A DNA stretch of 64,000 bases from Mesorhizobium_B sp963522145 (GCA_963522145.1 CAUQXI010000009.1:52518-116517); one strand, 5' to 3'; positions 1 through 10,090 are shown, numbered from the stretch's first letter. Numbers and translations: made by a program. The notes: a model not told the origin generated them from the sequence alone.

Positions 1-585
1 GGTAACATGCTTGTAGAGGCTGGCCACATAGTCGCGGATCTTGGCCTCGTCGCCGCCATACTCGCCGTGCGCCCAGGCCCAGGCGGCAAGATAGTTCCAG
101 CGCGCGCCGCCGGAGGTCTTGGGGTTGGGCGTGATGATCTCGACGCCTTCCTTTGTCAGGTCGCCCCAGTCATGGATGCCCTTCGGATTGCCCTTGCGGA
201 CGAGGAAGACGATGGTCGAGGTGTAGGGTGCCGAATTGTGCTCGAGACGCCCGCGCCAGTCCGGATCGATCTTCTTGGACTTTTCCACGATCGCGGTGAT
301 GTCGCTTTCGAGCGCAAGCGTCACGACGTCGGCCTCCAGCCCCTCGATCACGGCGCGGGCCTGCTTGCCGGAGCCGCCATGGCTGTTCTGGACGGTCACC
401 GTTTCGCCCGTCTTGGCCTTCCAGTCCTCGGCGAAAGCCTTGGAATAATCGGCATAGAACTCGCGCGTCGGGTCGTAGGACACGTTCAGGATGGTCTGGT
501 CGGCAAGCGCGAAGCCGAGCAGCCCGAACTGCACGGAACCCGCGATCAAGGCACCGAGGATCGGTTTGGAAAAGAAGTTGGCCAT
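1..585 (-). CDS. Sulfate ABC transporter substrate-binding protein (3' end beyond the window)
   Basis: The first 195 codons of a periplasmic sulfate/thiosulfate-binding protein (Sbp/CysP family) lie here, and the rest is off the left edge. The start at 585 follows a GGAGG ribosome-binding site. A signal peptide of about 28 residues ends near GFALADQ. The mature protein begins with LNVSYDPTREFY, the typical opening of the family, and NSHGGSGKQARAV and NPKTSGGARWNYLAAWA follow as family motifs of the sulfate-binding lobe. The protein would capture sulfate for a CysTWA-type importer. That importer would be expected further left, downstream of this gene, but cannot be seen. Confidence 0.92.
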   Translation of the reverse strand, partial: MANFFSKPILGALIAGSVQFGLLGFALADQTILNVSYDPTREFYADYSKAFAEDWKAKTGETVTVQNSHGGSGKQARAVIEGLEADVVTLALESDITAIVEKSKKIDPDWRGRLEHNSAPYTSTIVFLVRKGNPKGIHDWGDLTKEGVEIITPNPKTSGGARWNYLAAWAWAHGEYGGDEAKIRDYVASLYKHVT

Positions 586-758
586 GGAAGCCCTCCGTTT
601 TGGCATAGGCCAGTCTAGAGAATAGCTGCGCGAAAATGCGCCAGCGGCAATTGCTTTTGCAAAGCCTCCGCCGCCAAATCATACCTTCTAAGAGCCGATA
701 TCGGAAATCATGTTGCGACACGGCGGACAGGCGTCGGTGCAGCCTGCGCGGCGCCGTG

Positions 759-2840
759 CTATTCCACGAAGACGTTGACGCTGGCTGCGCGGCCTGCCGC
801 ATCGAGCACTGTGAGGGTCGCGAAACCCGATCCGTCCGGCACCCAGGTCGCGGTGCGGCGGCGAGCCGCCGTGCCGCGCGGCTCGCCATGGGCACGCCCG
901 CGGAATGGGGCGCGGCCTCCCTGCAGCTTCAGCACAAGAGGGGAGGCTGCGCCGCCTGCCTCCACCCGCGCGCCCTCGGGCGGAAACACGATCTGCGGTG
1001 CAGGCTCCACCCGCGCGACCGTCACGAGCCCGTTGGCATCCGTGTCGAAGCGCTGCAACGTGACCGGCAGTTCCTCGCGTGCCTGACGGAACGCGCCGGC
1101 GGGCGGGCGCGGGAGCGGCATGGCGGGGAGGCCGGAACGGGAAAACGCCTCGAACAGGATGGGCGCGGCCGACTCGTAGCCGGACAGGCCGGGCACGGAG
1201 CCGCCATCGGGCCGGCCGACCCACACGCCCAGGACGTAGCGGCCGTCGAAGCCCACCGACCACGCATCGCGGTAGCCGTAGGAGGTGCCGGTCTTGTAGG
1301 CGAGGCCGCGCGGCGCGGCGCCCTTTGGCGGCGTCACGCCCGAAAGGATGTCGGCCACCTGCCACGCGGCGCGCTCATCCAGAATGTCCACATGGCCGAG
1401 CGCTTCGGGCGGCGTTTTCTCCGCGCCGTCACGCAATACGCGCACGGCGCCGCCGTTCGACAGGCCCGTATAAAGCTGAACAAGATCGCGCAGTGTCAGC
1501 CCCGCGCCGCCCAATCCGATCGCCAGTCCCGGCGCTTCGCCAGACGGCAATTGAAGCGTGGTGCCGGCCTGGTCGAAGCGCGCTGTCAGCCGCGAGGGGC
1601 CGACCGTATCCAGCAGGCGGATCGCAGGGACATTGAGCGACAGTTGCAGCGCCTGTCGCACGCTGACATCGCCCTGGTATCCCATGTCGAAATTCTGCGG
1701 GCGGTAGCCGTGGAAGTTCGATGGGCGATCCGCAATCAGCGTTTCCTGCGCCACGAGCCCCTGCTCGAAGGCAAGGCCGTAGATGAAGGGTTTCAGAGTC
1801 GAGCCGGGCGATCGAATGGCGCGCGTCATGTCGATGCGGCCTGAGCGGGACTGGTCGAAGAAGTCGGCGGAGCCCACCTCGCCCAGGATGTCGCCGGTGC
1901 GCGCGTCGGCAAGCACTATCGCGACCGAAAGGCGGTCGCCAAGCTTGCGCGCGCTTTCCCGCGCCACCGCTTCCAAAGCCGCCTGCACCGGCTTTCGCAG
2001 CGTGACCCGGTAAGGCGCCGCGCTATTGCGCAGCGCGGCCTCCGTGACGTGCGGCGCAAGTGCCGGCAGAGCGAGGCGGAAGGAGGGAACAGGTTCAGCC
2101 TTGGCGCGTGCGGCCTCCTGCTCATTCAACGAGCCGGAAAGGACCATGCGGTCGAGCACGCGATCGCGCGCCGCACGTGCCTCCTGGGGGAAGCGGTCGG
2201 GACGGCGTTTTTCCGGCAGTTGGGGGAGGGCGACCAAAAGCGCCGACTGGCTGAGCGACAGCCGCCTGGGCTCCTTGCCGAACCAGGCAAGCGATGCCGC
2301 GCGTACGCCTTCGAGATTGCCGCCATAGGGTGCCAAAATGAGGTAGGCGCGCAGGATCTCATCCTTGCTCAGGCGCCGCTCGATCTGCACTGCGCGGAAA
2401 ATCTGTTTCGCCTTGGCGAACAGCGAGCGGCTGGTGCGAGGTTCGAGCAGGCGTGCGAGCTGCATGGACAAAGTGGAGCCGCCTGAAATGATGTGCCCGC
2501 CCGCGCCGACGAATTGCCCCGCTGCGCGCAGGATCGCCACAGGATCGACGCCGCGATGCTCGCGGAAGCGCTTGTCCTCATAGGAAACGAGCATGGCGGT
2601 GAATGCGGGATCCACGGTGGCAGGATCGACCGCGAGCCGCCAGCGGCCATCAGGTGTGGCGAATGCACGAAGCAACGCGCCGTCGCGATCCGACACTTCG
2701 GCCGAGATCGGCAGGCTCTCGGGGAGTGGAGGCGGGTAGGCGCGATCGAGCGCCTCGAAGCCGCCCCAGGCGGAGACGCCGAGCAGCGCCAGCGTCAGCG
2801 CGGAGGTTGCCGACCATCTCGCCTGTCGCGTCAGACGCAT
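759..2840 (-). CDS. pbpC: Penicillin-binding protein 1C (bifunctional murein synthase)
   Basis: A 693-residue inner-membrane murein polymerase. It has an N-terminal membrane anchor (about residues 10-28) and then a family 51 glycosyltransferase domain with YEDKRF near 87-92 and GGSTLSMQLAR at 120-130. The transpeptidase domain carries STLK at 347-350, SLN at 401-403 and KTGT at 516-519. The C-terminal ~100 residues match the extra domain typical of PBP1C. The gene lies just downstream of an alpha-2-macroglobulin gene on the same strand, the same partnership as pbpC-yfhM in E. coli. The likely ribosome-binding site (GAGGGG) is supplied by the edge of the palindromic repeat upstream, which is unusual. 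Confidence 0.95.
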   Translation of the reverse strand: MRLTRQARWSATSALTLALLGVSAWGGFEALDRAYPPPLPESLPISAEVSDRDGALLRAFATPDGRWRLAVDPATVDPAFTAMLVSYEDKRFREHRGVDPVAILRAAGQFVGAGGHIISGGSTLSMQLARLLEPRTSRSLFAKAKQIFRAVQIERRLSKDEILRAYLILAPYGGNLEGVRAASLAWFGKEPRRLSLSQSALLVALPQLPEKRRPDRFPQEARAARDRVLDRMVLSGSLNEQEAARAKAEPVPSFRLALPALAPHVTEAALRNSAAPYRVTLRKPVQAALEAVARESARKLGDRLSVAIVLADARTGDILGEVGSADFFDQSRSGRIDMTRAIRSPGSTLKPFIYGLAFEQGLVAQETLIADRPSNFHGYRPQNFDMGYQGDVSVRQALQLSLNVPAIRLLDTVGPSRLTARFDQAGTTLQLPSGEAPGLAIGLGGAGLTLRDLVQLYTGLSNGGAVRVLRDGAEKTPPEALGHVDILDERAAWQVADILSGVTPPKGAAPRGLAYKTGTSYGYRDAWSVGFDGRYVLGVWVGRPDGGSVPGLSGYESAAPILFEAFSRSGLPAMPLPRPPAGAFRQAREELPVTLQRFDTDANGLVTVARVEPAPQIVFPPEGARVEAGGAASPLVLKLQGGRAPFRGRAHGEPRGTAARRRTATWVPDGSGFATLTVLDAAGRAASVNVFVE

Positions 2841-2848
2841 GGTGCCTG

Positions 2849-3004
2849 CCCCTCATCCGCCTGCCGGCACCTTCTCCCCGCAGGCGGGGAGAAGACCATC
2901 TGCCGCGATGCCGTATGCAGTCGGCAGACAGGTTGGCGAAAAGCAAGGTGCAAGCCCTCTTCTCCCCATTCACGGGGAGAAGGTGCCGGCAGGCAGATGA
3001 GGGG
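2849..3004. repeat. RIME-like palindromic intergenic repeat
   Basis: The two 31-bp ends (2849-2879 and 2974-3004) are inverted copies with one mismatch. Each end also carries its own hairpin, CTTCTCCCC-N6-GGGGAGAAG (2871-2894 and 2959-2982). The structure and the GGTGCCGGCAGGC core resemble the intergenic mosaic elements (RIME) common in rhizobial genomes. It fills the gap between the alpha-2-macroglobulin gene and pbpC, and its left edge provides the pbpC ribosome-binding site. It could attenuate transcription between the two genes or stabilise the upstream mRNA; that role is inferred. Confidence 0.8.
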
Positions 3005-3052
3005 TGGCGCCGCGCTTTCCATGAGTACGCTCAAGCTCCGGAGGGCGTCACC

Positions 3053-6000
3053 CTACTCCGCCTCGACCTTCATCATTCCCGTTGCTGTGCGCGCAGAGAA
3101 TTGCGGGCGGTACATGTCTTCCACGCTTGCTGCCGGATGCGCGTAGGTGCCCGGGGTGACGGCGCGCACGACATAGGCCAGCGTCATCTCGCGATCGCCG
3201 CCCTGATCCCGGTTGAAGGCCGCGACGAAGCGGTCGTCGCGGAATTCGAGATGGGCCGCGTCGGTTTCCGGAAGCCAGTCGAAGTTCGACAGGCTGGCGC
3301 TGTTGACCAGCCCCGGATTGTCGATCTCGAAGCCCGCCGGCAGGAGGTCGGTGATCAGGACGCGGGCGGCGAGATCGTTGAGCTGCTCCGTCTTGAGCAC
3401 CACCACGAAGCGCTGGTTCTGCTTTGCTTCCGTGATGTTCGCTTCCGCGCCGTCGAGCGAATAGTAGCTGCGCTCGATCGTGAAGCCGTTGCCGCCTGCC
3501 GGCAGTGGCTCGGCCGGCGCGGCGACTGCCGTGACCACCGCCTGGACCGGGTCCTTGCTACGGTTGACGACGACCAGCGGGCTCGATTGCAGTTCTTCGC
3601 CCGTCATGCGCTCGTTGATGCCGCCGGTGCGTCGCTCGCCGTTCACATCGAGCTCGACGCTTGCGTCCTGACCTTTCATAGCGCGGGCGGCGAGCAGCAT
3701 CCACACTTCTTCCTGGGTGCTGGTTTCGCGCTTTGCGCGTCGATCGGCCGAGACAAGCGAAACCAGTTCCGGCACCACGCGCGGCATCGGCTTGGATTCC
3801 GCCGCAAGCGCCAGCACCGCCGCGTCATCGCGAAGGCGCGAGCCGTAATCGTTGCGTGCGAGATCGGGCGAGGGCTGTGCCTTGGCGAGAGCGAGTGCGG
3901 CCTCGAAGGTCGCTTCCGAGCGCTGGCGGTCGCCATAAAGCGCAAGGCTTGCGGCCAGGTGGGCTATCGCCATCGGGCTCTTGAAGGCCTCGATCTGCGT
4001 GTCCGAATAGTAACGCAGGTCGCCGATCGAAGCCTTCTTGTTGCGCGCGAGCACATAGAAGGCATAGGCGATAGCATTGCCACGCGCGTCCAGGTCGATA
4101 TCGTAGGAGACGCCGTTCTGGAGATTGTTGAGCGCGAGCAGCATGGCTTCGCCCGGCACGTTGTAGCCTTCCTCACGTGCGCGGGTCAGGAAGTCGGACA
4201 CATAGGCGTCGAGCCAGAGATCGCCGGAACCCGGCGCCCATAAGCCGAAGCTTCCCGACGAGGACTGATAGTTCAGCACAGTGTCCACCGCCGCCTGCAC
4301 ACGCTCCTTCAGCGCGGGATCGTTCTCCATCCCTTCCGCCGCCGAAAGCGCGTTGACATACAGCAGCGGCAGGGCGCGGCTCGTGGTCTGCTCGGCACAG
4401 CCATAAGGATAGCGGTCGAGCGTCAGCAGCAGGGAAGGCACGTCGAAGGCGGCATCGCGCGACACGCCGACGCTGACCGATGCGCCCTCGATCACGCTGG
4501 CCGCGAGCAGCCCGCTATCCACGCGCAGGCTGCCGCCATTGCCGGAGAGATCGACCACCGTGCGCGTGGTGATCGGCATCGCGGCGGGACGCACCGGGAG
4601 CGAGAGCCTCTGCTCCACCTCCACGCCGCTCGCATGGGCGAGCCGCACGGTAATGCTTCCATCGCCGGCCGCCATGGCGGTCAACGGGATCGTCATGGTC
4701 TGCCGCTTGGCTGGTTGAAGGTTCACGGTTTCCGGCAGCTCGGCGTCATCCGCCACCACCGCGCCGTCGGCCTCGATCGCAAAGGACCAATCGCCCGCAG
4801 GACCATCCGTGTTGGCGAAATCGAGCCGCATCTCGGCGCGGTCGCCCGGCGCGAGGAAGCGGGGGAGACCGGCGGTCAGCACCACTGGGTCGCGGATGAT
4901 CACATCCGTGGAAGCATGACCGATCGCGGTCTTGCTCCAAGCGACCGCCATCACGCGGACGGTGCCATTGAACTGCGGGATGTCGAAGCCGACTGTCGCC
5001 TGGCCGTTCGCATCAAGCTTCACCGGGCCGGCGAAGAAGGCCACGAGCTTCTCCGTGGGCGGCTTGCCCTGCGCGCTCATGCCGCCGCCGTCACCGCCTG
5101 TGCGCAGTCGCCCGGTGACGCCAAGCGAGCCGTCGATCAGGCGGCCGTAAAGGTCGCGCAGCTCGATGCCGAGCTTGCGCTGGCCAAAGAACCATCCTTC
5201 CGGATTCGGCGCCTCGTAGCGGGTGAGGTTGAGGATACCGACATCCACGGCCGCGACCGTGACATAAGCCTCTTCGCCGGCCTTCGCGCCATCCACCTTC
5301 ACAGGGATCGACAGCATCGTTTTCGGTTCGATCTTTTCCGGCGGCGTCAGTGACACGGCAAGCGTCCGGGCGGAGGCGTCGATCCCCATCCACTTCACGC
5401 CAATGGCGCGCGCCGGCATGCGGCTTTGTTCCGCTGAGCCCGGCCGGAACAGGGTTGCCGTCACATAGGCGCCTGCGCCCCAATCGGCCTCCACGGGGAT
5501 GTCCACAGTGGCGCCTTCGGCCGGAATGCTGGCGGTGTGGACGGCTAGGAGACGGTCAGCACCGACCGCCACCAGAAGCTCTCCCGCGAAACGCGGCGAC
5601 ACTTTCAGCTTCGCGACCTCGCCCGCCTTGTAGGCCGGCTTGTCGAGTGCGATCTCGAGCCCGTCGGGCGTTTCCGTCGAGGTCTGCGCAACATACCAGC
5701 CCGCATCGAACTCCACGCTGGTCGCTGGTCCGGCCGGATCGTCGGTGGCGATCTCAAGCCTGTAGCGACCCCAGTCAACGGGCAGCGCCAGCTCGGCGGG
5801 GCGGCCTGCCGCCACGTCGACCGTGCCGTCGGCGACGGCCGTAGTCGTGGTGACCGGCTCATACGACCAGTAATTGTTTGAGCGATACCACTGATAGTTC
5901 CGCTCGACCTTCACCAGCGTCCAGCGCAACCCGCTTGTGGCCACCGTTTCGCCCGCCGGGCTCGCAGTCAGCACGGAAAAACGCGCGGTTGCACCTTGCG

Positions 6001-8533
6001 GAACTTCGCTGCCGGCGAAATCCGGCTTGATGCCGATCATCGCGGTTTCGGGAAGGATGCCGAGATCGAGCGTGCGCTCAACCGCCCGTCCGCCGGACTC
6101 CCGCATACGCACGGCAACCCTCGCGCTAACCAGTCGCGTCGTGGAGGGCGCCTCGTCCACCACGAGCGGGAAGCTCGCCTTGCCATTGTCGTCCACCACC
6201 GGCAGATCGGAAAGGTCGATCCGGGTGGCGTCGCCTGGCTCCTCGTCGGCCAGCCCAAACTGGTAGCCAGGGAAGCGAGCCCAATCGCGCGTCGCCGAAA
6301 GCGTCACATTGCCTTCGAGCTCGAGGCCTGCCGCCGGCGCGCCGTAAAGGAAGCGGCCGTCCACATTGACCTCGACCGGCGAGCGCAAAGCCGTTTCGGT
6401 CTTGTCGGCCGTCAGGTCGAACTCGATCCGGTCGGGCACGAAATCCTCGACCAGGAACTGCGCCTGCGCGATGGCCGGCTGCTTCGGATCGGTGTGAAGC
6501 GCGACGGTCCAGGTGCCGCGCATGGCGTTCGATTCGAGCGGGAGGTCGACCGCGTGGCCGCCTTCCGCCTTGCCGTCCGACACGATCCTGCGATCTTCCG
6601 CGCCGTCGGGGCGGGAGAAGATGAAGGTCAATGGCAGGTCGTCGGCCGCTTCCGCCGCCGTGTTGCGGGCGAGCGCCGCGGCATGGACGGTTTCGCCGGC
6701 GCGATAGATGCCGCGCTCGGTCCAGGCATAAACGTCGAGCGCGCCGGGCGCGGTGCGGCCCGCGACGCCGCGATCGGACAAATCGAAGCCCGCGCGCGTC
6801 ATGTCGAGGAAAACGAAGTCCTTGTCGGCACCGGTCGCCATCAGCACCGCCGGCACCATGCTGCCTTCGCCGCGCACGGAGCCCGGCGTGAAGGTGGCGC
6901 GTCCTTGCGCGTCTGTGCGTGCCGTGCCCAGCACCTCGTTGTTTCGGGCGAGCAGGGTCAGCTCGACATCGGCGATCGGTTTTGCATTGTCGAGGCTGCG
7001 GGCAAAGACGTTCAGCCCGTCCTCGGCGGTGTAGGTGGACAGTCCGATATCGGAGACGACGAGCCACTGCGTCGCGCGGGCTTCCCAAGTATCACGGCGG
7101 TCGTTCACGGGCGCCGCCGCCATCACGTAAACGCCCGCCTTGCGCTCGGGCAGCGCCTCATCGAGCGGGAAGGAGGTGGTGACTTCCTTGTTGGGCTCGC
7201 TCTTGATCTCGATCTGGCCTTCCCAGACCGGCTGGCCGAGGCTGTCGCCGAAACTCGACATCTCATAGCCGTCGAGCTGACGGAGGAACTGGTAGCCGGA
7301 CAGAAGCTGCGCCAGTGCGCGGTCGCCGACGCGGTAGAGCTTCACATCGGCCACGTCGATGTTGACGGTGACCATCGGCACGCCGCGCCGGGCGGTGGCC
7401 GGCAGCACGAAGCTGTCGCCGGTGAAGCGGGCCGACGGGGCGCGGTCGCGGACATAGACATTGAGCGTGACGGGCGCTTCCAGCACCTCACCGATCGCGG
7501 CGGGCAGTCCGGCGCGGAAGTTGATGCGGTAATGGTTGCCGTGGGACAGTCCGCCGACGCAGATCTGCCTTCCCTTCGCTTCCACGCTCTGGGCAGGGCG
7601 GTCGTCCAGTGTGACGAACTGCGCGTAGTCTGTGCCGGTCTTGTTCAGGTCTTCGGAAAGCTGGGCGCAGACGCGCGGGGTCGCCGTGTCGGCATCGATC
7701 GTGTGCTCCACGATGCGGAAGCCCTTGCGCGCCTTAAGGTCTTCATAGGCGGCCCGGATGGTAGCCGAATTGTCGAGTGCGAGGCTCGCTTCATAGGCCT
7801 GGAGGGCGGGCCGGAAGAGCTCGCGGCGGTCGAGCGTGGAGGCGACAACCGACAACGCCTCGGCGCGCGCCGCTGTCGTGCGCGACAGCTCATAGGCGGC
7901 GAGTGCGGCGCCTGCGGCATCCTGCTGCGCCTGCGAGACTTCCGATGACTGGTCAGACGAGAAAGCAAGATTGGCGCGGGCGAGGCCCAGCCAGAGAGCC
8001 CCGTCCTGCGGCGCGACGCGGACGGCGGCGGCAAAGGCGTCGCGTGCTGCCGTTGCGTCGCCTCGATTGAGCGCTTCGGTGCCACTCTGGACAAGCGCCG
8101 CGAGCCCTTCCTCGCCCGTCACGTCGGTATTAAGAAGATTTGCCCGGGTGTTCTTGGCCTCGGCGGCAAGCCATTCGGGCACGAAGGACAAAGCGGGAGG
8201 AGCGCCGATGTCGGGATCTCCCGACAGCGCCATGACCTTTCCGGCGACCGCGCCGGGAAACGGGTTCATCGACCGGAAGTCGGACTTCAGAAAGCACCAT
8301 TTGGCCTTGGTGTTGTAGGTGAAGGCGCGGCATGCCGTGTCGCCGAGGCAGATCGTCTTGCACTGGTCGAGCGTCTTGTTCTGCTCCGAGCGCAGGTCGA
8401 AGCCGAAATAATCGCTGTTGTCCGTGGTGACGATCTTTCGCGCGCTTTGCTCGGCGGCGAAGGCGGGCGACAAGAGCAGCAACCCCGCCACGAGTGTGCC
8501 GGCGATCCTCCGCATCACGGAAATCGGCTTCAT
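3053..8533 (-). CDS. Alpha-2-macroglobulin family protein with N-terminal PAN/Apple-like domain
   Basis: A secreted giant protein of 1826 residues. The start at 8533 is chosen because GAGGGG lies just upstream and a clear signal peptide follows (MKPISVMRR, then a hydrophobic stretch, cleavage after SPAFA). Residues about 30-100 form a cysteine-containing PAN/Apple-like module (YFGFDL, CKTICLGDTACRAFTYN). MG-type beta domains and a complement-like thioester domain follow. The thioester motif CAEQ is intact at Cys1379-Gln1382. Bacterial members trap proteases in the periplasm and pair with PBP1C. E. coli YfhM is a lipoprotein, but no lipobox is seen here, so the protein is probably soluble in the periplasm. 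Confidence 0.95.
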   Translation of the reverse strand: MKPISVMRRIAGTLVAGLLLLSPAFAAEQSARKIVTTDNSDYFGFDLRSEQNKTLDQCKTICLGDTACRAFTYNTKAKWCFLKSDFRSMNPFPGAVAGKVMALSGDPDIGAPPALSFVPEWLAAEAKNTRANLLNTDVTGEEGLAALVQSGTEALNRGDATAARDAFAAAVRVAPQDGALWLGLARANLAFSSDQSSEVSQAQQDAAGAALAAYELSRTTAARAEALSVVASTLDRRELFRPALQAYEASLALDNSATIRAAYEDLKARKGFRIVEHTIDADTATPRVCAQLSEDLNKTGTDYAQFVTLDDRPAQSVEAKGRQICVGGLSHGNHYRINFRAGLPAAIGEVLEAPVTLNVYVRDRAPSARFTGDSFVLPATARRGVPMVTVNIDVADVKLYRVGDRALAQLLSGYQFLRQLDGYEMSSFGDSLGQPVWEGQIEIKSEPNKEVTTSFPLDEALPERKAGVYVMAAAPVNDRRDTWEARATQWLVVSDIGLSTYTAEDGLNVFARSLDNAKPIADVELTLLARNNEVLGTARTDAQGRATFTPGSVRGEGSMVPAVLMATGADKDFVFLDMTRAGFDLSDRGVAGRTAPGALDVYAWTERGIYRAGETVHAAALARNTAAEAADDLPLTFIFSRPDGAEDRRIVSDGKAEGGHAVDLPLESNAMRGTWTVALHTDPKQPAIAQAQFLVEDFVPDRIEFDLTADKTETALRSPVEVNVDGRFLYGAPAAGLELEGNVTLSATRDWARFPGYQFGLADEEPGDATRIDLSDLPVVDDNGKASFPLVVDEAPSTTRLVSARVAVRMRESGGRAVERTLDLGILPETAMIGIKPDFAGSEVPQGATARFSVLTASPAGETVATSGLRWTLVKVERNYQWYRSNNYWSYEPVTTTTAVADGTVDVAAGRPAELALPVDWGRYRLEIATDDPAGPATSVEFDAGWYVAQTSTETPDGLEIALDKPAYKAGEVAKLKVSPRFAGELLVAVGADRLLAVHTASIPAEGATVDIPVEADWGAGAYVTATLFRPGSAEQSRMPARAIGVKWMGIDASARTLAVSLTPPEKIEPKTMLSIPVKVDGAKAGEEAYVTVAAVDVGILNLTRYEAPNPEGWFFGQRKLGIELRDLYGRLIDGSLGVTGRLRTGGDGGGMSAQGKPPTEKLVAFFAGPVKLDANGQATVGFDIPQFNGTVRVMAVAWSKTAIGHASTDVIIRDPVVLTAGLPRFLAPGDRAEMRLDFANTDGPAGDWSFAIEADGAVVADDAELPETVNLQPAKRQTMTIPLTAMAAGDGSITVRLAHASGVEVEQRLSLPVRPAAMPITTRTVVDLSGNGGSLRVDSGLLAASVIEGASVSVGVSRDAAFDVPSLLLTLDRYPYGCAEQTTSRALPLLYVNALSAAEGMENDPALKERVQAAVDTVLNYQSSSGSFGLWAPGSGDLWLDAYVSDFLTRAREEGYNVPGEAMLLALNNLQNGVSYDIDLDARGNAIAYAFYVLARNKKASIGDLRYYSDTQIEAFKSPMAIAHLAASLALYGDRQRSEATFEAALALAKAQPSPDLARNDYGSRLRDDAAVLALAAESKPMPRVVPELVSLVSADRRAKRETSTQEEVWMLLAARAMKGQDASVELDVNGERRTGGINERMTGEELQSSPLVVVNRSKDPVQAVVTAVAAPAEPLPAGGNGFTIERSYYSLDGAEANITEAKQNQRFVVVLKTEQLNDLAARVLITDLLPAGFEIDNPGLVNSASLSNFDWLPETDAAHLEFRDDRFVAAFNRDQGGDREMTLAYVVRAVTPGTYAHPAASVEDMYRPQFSARTATGMMKVEAE

Positions 8534-9021
8534 ATCAGAACCCCTCAACCTTCCGCGCGGCGGCCGGCCGCGCCTTGCGAACCGGAACGCCTCCGCTGCC
8601 GACCCCTCGGCAAGCGGAAACATGCGTGACTCACATTCGAGACGCAGATTGTGGCTCCATTGCGGGAACGCGGCCACCGTTCGGAACAATGTTATAGGGG
8701 ATAGGAGAGGGAAAGCGCTGGCCACGGAGACGGAGTGCGCCTTTGGTGGCTCTCGAAGCTTGCTTTGACAAGGTGCAAGCGATGCTGAATGATGCCCGCA
8801 TAAAAGAAAAAACGGGAACACCACTGATGAACAATGGCAGGAGCCGCGCGGCCTCTAGACCTTCAGCCGCGCCCAGAAAATCCATATGCTGAAAAACAGG
8901 CGCAAAGGAGCGGGCTGAGAAAGTCAGGATCGCTGACATTCGCGTTTTCGCATTGGCGCGGCATTCGCTGTCGCCAGCACTGACGGCAAGCAACCCCAAC
9001 CCGACCGGCAGGGGATAGTTC
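8534..9021. other. Intergenic region between divergent genes
   Basis: These 488 bases separate the minus-strand macroglobulin gene from the plus-strand transporter genes, so promoters for both should lie here. No convincing protein-coding region, RNA gene or repeat was recognised. AGGGGA at the right end is the ribosome-binding site of the first permease gene. No binding-protein gene for that transporter is present. Confidence 0.6.
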
Positions 9022-10059
9022 ATGCTCGCATTTGTTCTCAGGCGGCTCGGCACCATGGCTTTGACCATGCTCTGCCTGACGATGATCGTGTTCTACATGA
9101 TCAACTTGGAGCCGAACCTGAAGAAGCTTGCGATCAGCCAGCTCGACATGCGCACGCCAGCCGCGCAGCTGGAAAGCTGGCTTGTCAAGAACGGATACCG
9201 CCAGAACTTCTTTGTCCGCTATGGACAGTGGCTTGGCGTCGTGCCGAAGTTGCCCTCCGTCGATCCCGCGGCGGGCAAGACGGTGCCGCGCTTCCGCTTC
9301 TGCAACGAGCCGGCCGAGCGCTATTACGGCGGCATCCTTCAGGGCGATTTCGGCTGCTCGACCAAGTTCAAGACGCCGGTTTCGGTGAAGCTGTTCCCCG
9401 CGCTCGGGGCCACGGGCATCCTGATGTTCTGGGTCATGGCGACCATGGTGCCGATCGCATTGCTGATCGGCATCCTCGCGGGAATGCGCGAGGGCTCGCG
9501 CACGGACCGGACCCTGTCCGTCGCCTCGATCACCACCACCGCCACGCCCGAATATGTGTCGGGTGTGATCTTCACGGTGATCTTTGCTTCCTGGCTCGGA
9601 TGGCTGAACGGCTCTGCGGCATCGGCTACGGGGCAGGGGATCAGCTTCTACAATTTCACCCTGCCGGTGATGACGATGGCCATCTACGGCATCGGCTATA
9701 TCGCGCGCATGACGCGGGCTTCGATGGTCGAGGTCATGACGCAGCAATATATCCGCACCGCGCGGCTGAAGGGCCTGAGCTTTCCGAGCGTGGTGATCAG
9801 GCACGCGCTGCGCAACGCGCTGATCGCGCCGTTCACCGTCATCATGCTTCAATTTCCATGGCTGCTCACCGGGGTCGTGATCGTGGAAACCATGTTCCGC
9901 TATCAGGGCTTCGGCTTCACGCTGGTGGAGGCGGCCGGCAACAACGACATCGATCTCCTGCTCGGCTGCAGCCTGGTTTCAGTGTTCGTCGTGCTGTTCA
10001 CGCAGCTGATCTCCGACATCGGCTACGCCTATCTCAATCCACGCATCCGGGTGCAGTAG
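9022..10059 (+). CDS. Peptide-type ABC transporter permease (DppB-like)
   Basis: A 345-residue inner-membrane permease of the dipeptide/oligopeptide/nickel class (DppB/OppB fold). It has an N-terminal transmembrane helix (MLAFVLRRLGTMALTM), a long periplasmic segment of about 110 residues, and then the membrane core. The EAA loop that contacts the ATPase is recognisable around YIRTARLKGLSFPSVVIRHALRN. It is first in a three-gene operon with a second permease and a fused ATPase. The substrate is unknown. Peptides are the default guess for the family, but no binding protein is encoded alongside. Confidence 0.88.
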   Translation: MLAFVLRRLGTMALTMLCLTMIVFYMINLEPNLKKLAISQLDMRTPAAQLESWLVKNGYRQNFFVRYGQWLGVVPKLPSVDPAAGKTVPRFRFCNEPAERYYGGILQGDFGCSTKFKTPVSVKLFPALGATGILMFWVMATMVPIALLIGILAGMREGSRTDRTLSVASITTTATPEYVSGVIFTVIFASWLGWLNGSAASATGQGISFYNFTLPVMTMAIYGIGYIARMTRASMVEVMTQQYIRTARLKGLSFPSVVIRHALRNALIAPFTVIMLQFPWLLTGVVIVETMFRYQGFGFTLVEAAGNNDIDLLLGCSLVSVFVVLFTQLISDIGYAYLNPRIRVQ

Positions 10060-10090
10060 CGGGCTTGACGAACAACAGAGGGTTTGGTGG

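Noticed and set aside
586..758. Imperfect hairpin (CACGGCG ... CGCCGTG) after pbpC as a terminator
   Set aside because: The stem is long-looped and lacks a T run; too weak to call.
2603..7948. Long plus-strand open frames opposite the macroglobulin gene
   Set aside because: The macroglobulin frame is continuous, with signal peptide, PAN module and thioester. The antisense frames have no domains or ribosome-binding sites.
8631..9068. A minus-strand open frame of 145 residues in the gap before the transporter
   Set aside because: No ribosome-binding site, no recognisable domain, and it overlaps the start of the permease gene.
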